A stretch of 64,000 bases of DNA from Heterobilharzia americana (Eukaryota > Platyhelminthes > Trematoda > Strigeidida > Schistosomatidae): assembly GCA_944470555.2 (NCBI GenBank), contig OX104132.1, positions 4,783,755-4,847,754 of the forward strand, given 5' to 3'. Every line of letters starts with the position of its first letter. Within the stretch, counting starts at the first letter, position 1. The position numbers and the translations under genes were made by a program. The notes beneath the pieces are model-generated. The model worked only from the letters and a program-made list of their open reading frames with translations. It had not been told where the DNA came from and did not search any database. This document shows, piece by piece, positions 58,791 through 64,000 of this stretch.

Positions 58791-59339
58791 AAGGAGTTAT
58801 ATCCATTGTTCGATGAAGTACTAGAGAGGTCTGTAGCATATCACTGTTGTTAACATCTTCACTTTAGAGTCAATAGGTGAGTTTATCTCTTAGATTCAAC
58901 TGTCTGCTCAGATTTTCGTTGCCATTTAGACCGTCCAGAAATCTGAGCAGTTGAAGTATAGATAATTGTTCATACGGTGAAAGAGTCAAATGAATGAATG
59001 GGACTGGTGGTTCCTACTTGCTGGACGGTAAATTTCGTTCTTCAGAGAAACAATGGGATGTTGGGAATCGGTAACATATATCACTCATTTCATTTCTGTT
59101 ATCATCAATTAAGGTTATCTTGATGACATGAGTCTTCGAAGTTTTGAGTTAAATTCTACGTTCGCTTAGTGTTCAAATTTCCAGATAATTCGGTAAGTTT
59201 TCACTGTAGTCCATTTTTTTTATAAGCTAGTGATATCGTTATATGGTTAATATCTGAAATGAGAGCCACTGTCTTAGTTGCCGGTACGATTTAGTGCTTT
59301 CCAATTGCGATACATAACATTCCGTGGAGAGTTTCTGAG
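58791..59339. other. No gene recognised
   Basis: Probably part of the sequence inserted in gypsy D. It contains a short inverted repeat (CTGCTCAGATTT near 58909 and AAATCTGAGCAG near 58939). Confidence 0.4.
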
Positions 59340-59550
59340 GACTTACCCAGTTGTCAAGCATTTCAGGCACGTGCTAGAAGGGTACGCTTTTATAATATTC
59401 ACAGACCATTAATCGAGATCGTCGACAGTGATCCATAGCTTGTTTAGCGTGCCAGCGGTCAAAAGTGAAAAGATACATCCTTCAGCCTACCGGCAGTTTC
59501 CCCCCACCAAAACGTAGACTTGACCATATACACGCTGACATATATATATA
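59340..59550 (+). pseudogene. Gypsy D continuation: RNase H end and integrase start
   Basis: LEGYAFIIFTDH (about 59380-59412) is the RNase H box that follows the segment ending at 58190. A zinc-region remnant, CQRSKVKRYILQPTGSFPPP, and LDHIHADI, the first integrase Asp, follow at about 59450-59540. The reading is then lost in a short TATA run. Order and strand agree with copy D. Confidence 0.65.
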
Positions 59551-61239
59551 TATGCAATTAAGTCCTTCTGCATATTTCTGGGAAATATCCTTTAACTGGC
59601 CGCAGCTTATCCACAAATACACTTCGCTACTTTAGATTTTCAAGCTGTTGCAGACGTGGTGCATCAGGTTACCTACAGAAAGCAATCTAGGCTATGATAA
59701 CGTTCACTAGGAGTAGAGTTACGAAAAAAGCAACCGTTTGGCATAGGAGCAGATGTATTGTCCAATGGATTATTCTTAGGATGATCGTTACTCAGGGCCT
59801 AGCATCCTTTAAACAAGTGGTCGGCAACTTCTATTCAACAGATCTGATGGTGGGGACATATGAGATCCACCCTTATCTGACGGATAGCACAGTGATGGCT
59901 ATGGATCCTTTTCACGAGTAAATTGATAAAATTTGAAAAGAAAACAGTCTGCTGCTTCAAATCTTACTTCAGTGCCCTATGGTTAGATAACATCGAATTT
60001 CAGGAAAGAACGCCAAGTACATAAGCTTCATTTTGCACCAGGCCCACACTACCTTCTCTTGACCATCCTAAAGACAAATATTAGGCTGCAGTTACTCTGC
60101 TAGAGAGCGTGGGGTATACTGTAGCTGTAACGGAGAAATGGTTTTAAAGTCCATCCTGAGCACTCTGTTTGAGAGTATTTATATTTATTTGAATACATTC
60201 ACCCGCTCTACGGATATTATTTTTTGACCCTAACCAATGTAATTATATTTTTTCATTTGTCTGTCTTCTTTGACTTTAAACTCATCATTTGTCTTTGCCT
60301 TGATTGAGACTAATCACCAATGTTTCACTTTTCCGTTGTGTGATATTGGACTATTGACAACATGGAGCTGTTTCACTGTCCCCGGCGTTTTCTCTTGGCT
60401 AAACTTAAGGTTGAGCTTTGGATCGACTGCCTGTCTACTAGAAGAGTTTATTGGTAGATTTGATTCTTGTAGACAGAAATTTGATCCCATTTTGTTCGGA
60501 ATGTTCTTGTTGATTCTCAGGTGTTTAATAATTGTATTTGGTCAATTAATTTTTTGCCGCACAGTATGTATTCCGTGCAGTAGAAAACTTTTGGACTGTA
60601 TAGTTGCCCAGCAGCATTGTTGAGGTACTTTTATGATATTGATATAACTTGTTGTTGCTTAATAGTACCACAGATTCACCACGTCAAATCATGCTTTGAT
60701 ATTGTTGAAACATAATCTTTGACTCTGTGTTACCCAAGAAAGTTTAAGAAACTATACAGTAGAACGCGTCTGGATCGCGTCAGCTTGGTTCTGTTAAATT
60801 GTTTCCTGCATTTAAACCGAAAATAATCGGATTTCGATCGTTACAGTACTCAACGTGCCGACGTTGGTATGCCTGACAGGCACAAGAAGAAGTTGGTCTC
60901 ATAATCACTTCTGAACGATGGTGACAAGTCAACGGATCTACCTCCAGATGCTATTCCATGTCGTGGCTCTGATATCGGTCCCGTTGTTCACCACAGTATG
61001 ACCAGTGCTAAAACGACTTCAGCTGAAATAAAGGCACTTCGGTTTAAAGAGAGGCAGGAGTTAGAATTTCTTGGTTTGAAGGAAAAACTGAGGAAAAATG
61101 GGCTACGTTTGCAAAAGGAATTAAGCCTGTTAGGTGTGAAAGAGAATTCAAATCGTGTTCTGACAAAAGTGCTGTTGCTTTTATTACCCTATCGTTGATT
61201 GGATCAAACTGATCGGTCTCCATTGACACTTGTGCACCA
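59551..61239. other. Mostly unrecognised; one charged 66-codon ORF
   Basis: The ORF at 60998-61198 reads ALRFKERQELEFLGLKEKL and LRLQKELSLLGVKEN, a Lys/Glu/Leu-rich heptad-like pattern suggesting a coiled coil. The frame is open upstream to about 60900. It could be the N-terminal part of a retrotransposon Gag (Pao/BEL type is one possibility), but no other domain supports this. Nothing else is recognised here. Confidence 0.35.
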
Positions 61240-61690
61240 ATGCCGGTGCCTCGAAATAGCCTGTGCCTTTATATTCATATAATAATGATGGATAGTTGCT
61301 GACAGGCAGAGCCGGGACAGATCGTGCATTAAGTGTCATTTTGACTTCTTCGACCTTATTACTAGTAGTCGTGAGGGAAGCAACATGGTCCTCGTAGTGT
61401 ACTTCGATATATAGAAAGCATTTGACATGGTTTCGCATAATATACTATTCGAAAAGTTCAGTGCATTAGGCATTAGCAAGGCTTTGCTAAGCAGGCTAAA
61501 ATCATTTCTCAGTAATCGCACCCAAATAGCAAAGATCAATTCAGTTCTGTATACTCCAAGATACGTCACAAGTGTCGTGCAAGGTAGCGTTCTAGGGCCT
61601 CTTTTGTTTGTTATCTACATTGACAGTGTTTGCAAAAGGCAAAAGCATGAGTTCTGTCTAAATGTTTATAACTTCATTAAACTTTCATAC
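61240..61690 (+). pseudogene. CR1-type LINE reverse transcriptase, first part
   Basis: LLADRQ-like fingers (61290), motif A in VYFDI*KAFDMVSHNILFEK with a stop inside (61400), ALGISKALLSRLKSFLSNRTQ, then VVQGSVLGPLLFVIYIDSV (motif B, 61575-61630). The reading ends at a retroposon insertion near 61640-61690. The family is that of 30532-33110, and this copy retains the palm region that one has lost. Confidence 0.88.
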
Positions 61691-62405
61691 ATAGGTTTTC
61701 CACACATAAGTGAATGCCTGGTCCAAAATCTTCTATTCTCTCTATTCCATAGTGATATCTTCGGCTTCAGTTTAGTTTCCACTACCTTCATATTCACCTT
61801 CATCTTCTTCCCCATAAGCTCATATTTAAACAGTAGGTTTTGGATGCCTCTTCAAGTAACTTTTGAAGTCAGTACAATGAACTCACCTACATGCATCACG
61901 GTCGATGTACTTCTGCGTAGTATTTCTGTGCTCCTGTTTCGAATTTCGTCTGCTGCTCGCTTTTGTTATCCATTTTTCAGGTTTACCCAACCAGTCCTTC
62001 ATCCATATGGAATCTTAGTAGTCCAATTTGTTAGCGTGCATTATGCCACTTGACCTTATGACGAACGCATAAAGCCCAAGGTTACAGCTGCACCACCCGC
62101 CCTACCTTCAAGAATATCAGAAGATTCAAACAATAGCCAAATGTTTCCTACTTTCAAACTGAGCTTGCCTTAGTATGATGAACAATTATGCTGGTGTTTA
62201 TCTGTTTCATCCTTTGCTACCTGCAAAGCATTAACGTTCTTACTCTAGACGCAACTTTTATGTACCGGAAAGAACGGTGTCTATTGTACGGTTTCATATT
62301 GTACATAACAGTCAGTTCACATTACCAAAATGATCAAACCTGTAAACTGGTTTGTTTTCATGTAACTTATGTTGTATGAAGCATATCCTTATTATTATTA
62401 TTATT
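61690..62405 (+). mobile_element. Retroposon with ATT-type tail inserted in the CR1-type LINE
   Basis: Diverged relative of the gag insertions at 24221-24851 and 35911-36541. Shared blocks run from AAGTGAATGCCTGGTCC through TCACCTACATG and AACTGGTTTG to the final (TTA)n at 62388-62405. The LINE coding sequence resumes directly after it (TGDAFLYADSLKV). A segment near 62180-62270 is absent from the gag copies. Confidence 0.75.
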
Positions 62406-63371
62406 AACTGCTTTGCTACAGGTGACGCTTTTCTATATGCCGACAGCCTAAAAGTCGCCTACTCTTGTTATAGCCATGAGCTAGGTGACCGCTGTGACTG
62501 CTATTCGACATGAACTAGAAAAGCTTTCTTCCTGGTGTGCTGATACCCTTCCACGGTTCAACACCAACAAATGCGGATGGAGCTGCATCGGTAACAGTGA
62601 CCATGACTTGATATTTGGAGTATCTGGACAACAGTTATCAAACTCAGTTCTGTCTCAGACCTAGCTCAGATATTCCAGTGACTTGAATTTATCTGAGCAG
62701 GCAGCGTACAGCGAAACTAAGCCACACAGGCTCCTAGGATGCACATTCGTAAATTTTATGGTACTGAATGAAGGGTCCTACTCTACAAAGTATGCATCCG
62801 TTCAGTTCTAGAACACTGCTCATTTGTCATAAATAGCTTTAGAATAGACGACAAACTAAAAGTCGAAGGGGTACAACGCCACTTTACATTAAGAACACCA
62901 GGAGCTGACTGCACCCTTGACTACATCTCCAGATGCAACACGCCAGGACTAGAACCCCTCTGGAAGAGGCAACTTAGAATGAATCTTATTTTTCACTATG
63001 AGTTACTTCGTGAACAAAGTCATTCATGTGACCCTGAAATTAAAATACTTTATTATAAACTACTTTGTAAGCAAATGCACTCATGCGGTCCAGGAATAGA
63101 AATGGTCGTAACATCTATTTACAATATACGTAATCACAAACAATTAGCTAAAACTGAGTGTTGTAAGACCAATGTGCGAGGTAATTTCTTATTCAGTAAG
63201 TTCTCTCACATTTGGAATAGACTTCCTATGGAAATATGTACTGCAGGTTCATTATCTGTCTTTCGTTCCTCACTTAATAAGCTCCTCACAGATGATGAGT
63301 CCATCACTCGTTTGGTCACTAGATATACGTTCTGGGCTAATGAAAACATACTAGGCCCCGTAAACGTGTAA
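62406..63371 (+). pseudogene. CR1-type LINE reverse transcriptase, second part
   Basis: It resumes with FLYADSLKVAYSC, so the second catalytic Asp is replaced by Ser. Then come LEKLSSWCADTLPRFNTNKCG-like pieces with frameshifts, YSSDLNLSEQ, RLLGCTFVNF, LKVEGVQRHFTLRTPGAD, and the 130-codon ORF 62979-63371 with FSHIWNRLPMEICTAGSLSVF and SLNKLLTDDESITRLV ending GPVNV and a stop. It closely matches the C-terminus at 30735-30930. Confidence 0.85.
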
Positions 63372-64000
63372 AGTAAGGCTATAATCAATCCCAAGTATTT
63401 TTTTTCTTAATAGGCCCCAATGTTATTGCACGGGGCGTTTGACTGCTATTCCACTAGCTTAGTTTGCGTGGTCAGTAAAGTATACATCACCTTGATGTAG
63501 AGTCAGTTTTACCCATACGTCTACAAATAAACACGGTATATCCAAAACTTGTACGTGTTTTACGTAGGAAAATCATAAGAGTTATTTTTATATGCATAAA
63601 TTATAGTTCACAAATGGCTGGAGTGACTCTTAGAAGATAGGAACTTCTCTCTACCCGTTTTGTCTAGTGCCGTATATCAGTTGTCAGTTTCTGCTCATGC
63701 TTTCTTTCCATGTGTTTTCAGCATATGCTTGAAGAGAAAATCTTGAGCTCAGTTTTGACCAAAAAATATCAACTTACTCAACGTTCTACTTCATACGTAA
63801 TGCCAGAAATTATTGGAAAAGTTCTTCAACCTGTTTTCCTTCCAATTTTCTGAAAGGTTTCACAGTAAACTCACCTACTTATCAACATTCTAAATGCTAC
63901 CATACACGAAAACTCAACTACAATAACTGGTCACAACGGCAGCAAAAATCTGGAAAAACAACTTAATCTAAGAAATAGGCTCTCCTAGCGACTAGAGACA
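63372..64000. other. No gene recognised; LINE 3' flank
   Basis: Starts directly after the LINE stop and may include its 3' untranslated region. No tail or other feature is identified before the window ends. Confidence 0.4.

Noticed and set aside
1..64000. tRNA, rRNA, CRISPR arrays, bacterial operons or ribosome binding sites
   Set aside because: None seen. The only tRNA-related signal is the 18-base primer-binding site in each gypsy copy. The sequence is animal in character.

Overview
The window is a dense, nested mass of retrotransposon sequence with no host gene I can support. Its character is metazoan: AT-rich DNA, apurinic-endonuclease LINEs of RTE and CR1 type, several Ty3/gypsy LTR elements, and tails made of TAA or ATT repeats. 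The best-preserved gypsy pair has a primer-binding site matching the 3' end of tRNA-Trp and a Gag zinc knuckle spaced Cys-His-Cys-Cys. Both are traits known for the CsRn1 clade, which includes Boudicca of Schistosoma mansoni. Together with the RTE and CR1 families this suggests a blood fluke (Schistosoma or a close relative). That is inference, because no single-copy gene anchors it.

Layout. Bases 1-4967 are repeated in reverse at 48271-53239 with only scattered differences, so a 43.3 kb core lies between two inverted arms. From left to right the core holds: a decayed RTE tail (7456-8040); an old gypsy element on the minus strand (16970 down to 8985), split by a plus-strand gypsy pol and a possible LTR (9760-15087); an RTE LINE inserted in that gypsy pol (11374-12280); a 0.22 kb foldback (17597-17818); a CR1-type LINE on the minus strand, interrupted by gypsy copy A (19629-25490, minus); a LINE-end repeat (26100-26930); a plus-strand CR1-type LINE (26990-29560); a minus-strand CR1-type LINE (33110 down to 30532); a fragment of a second RTE family (33430-34795); an RTE LINE on the plus strand (34796-44012), interrupted by gypsy copy B (35272-41139, plus); an almost full-length RTE with a 16-bp target-site duplication (44367-47635, minus); and an RTE 3' half (47823-49062) that runs into the right arm. 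Beyond the right arm lie an unannotated stretch, another decayed gypsy (56050-59550) carrying a LINE-end insertion, and a CR1-type LINE (61240-63371) carrying a 0.7 kb retroposon.

How the parts relate. Gypsy A and B are nearly identical and lie in opposite orientation 9.8 kb apart. Both carry the same retroposon in gag and the same one-base frameshift in the integrase region. Each also keeps the same differences between its own 5' and 3' LTR, which ordinary reverse transcription should erase. That pattern, and the long inverted arms, point to DNA-level copying or gene conversion in this locus, in addition to retrotransposition. The only element close to coding capacity is gypsy B pol (758 codons open), and even it is interrupted before the end of integrase.
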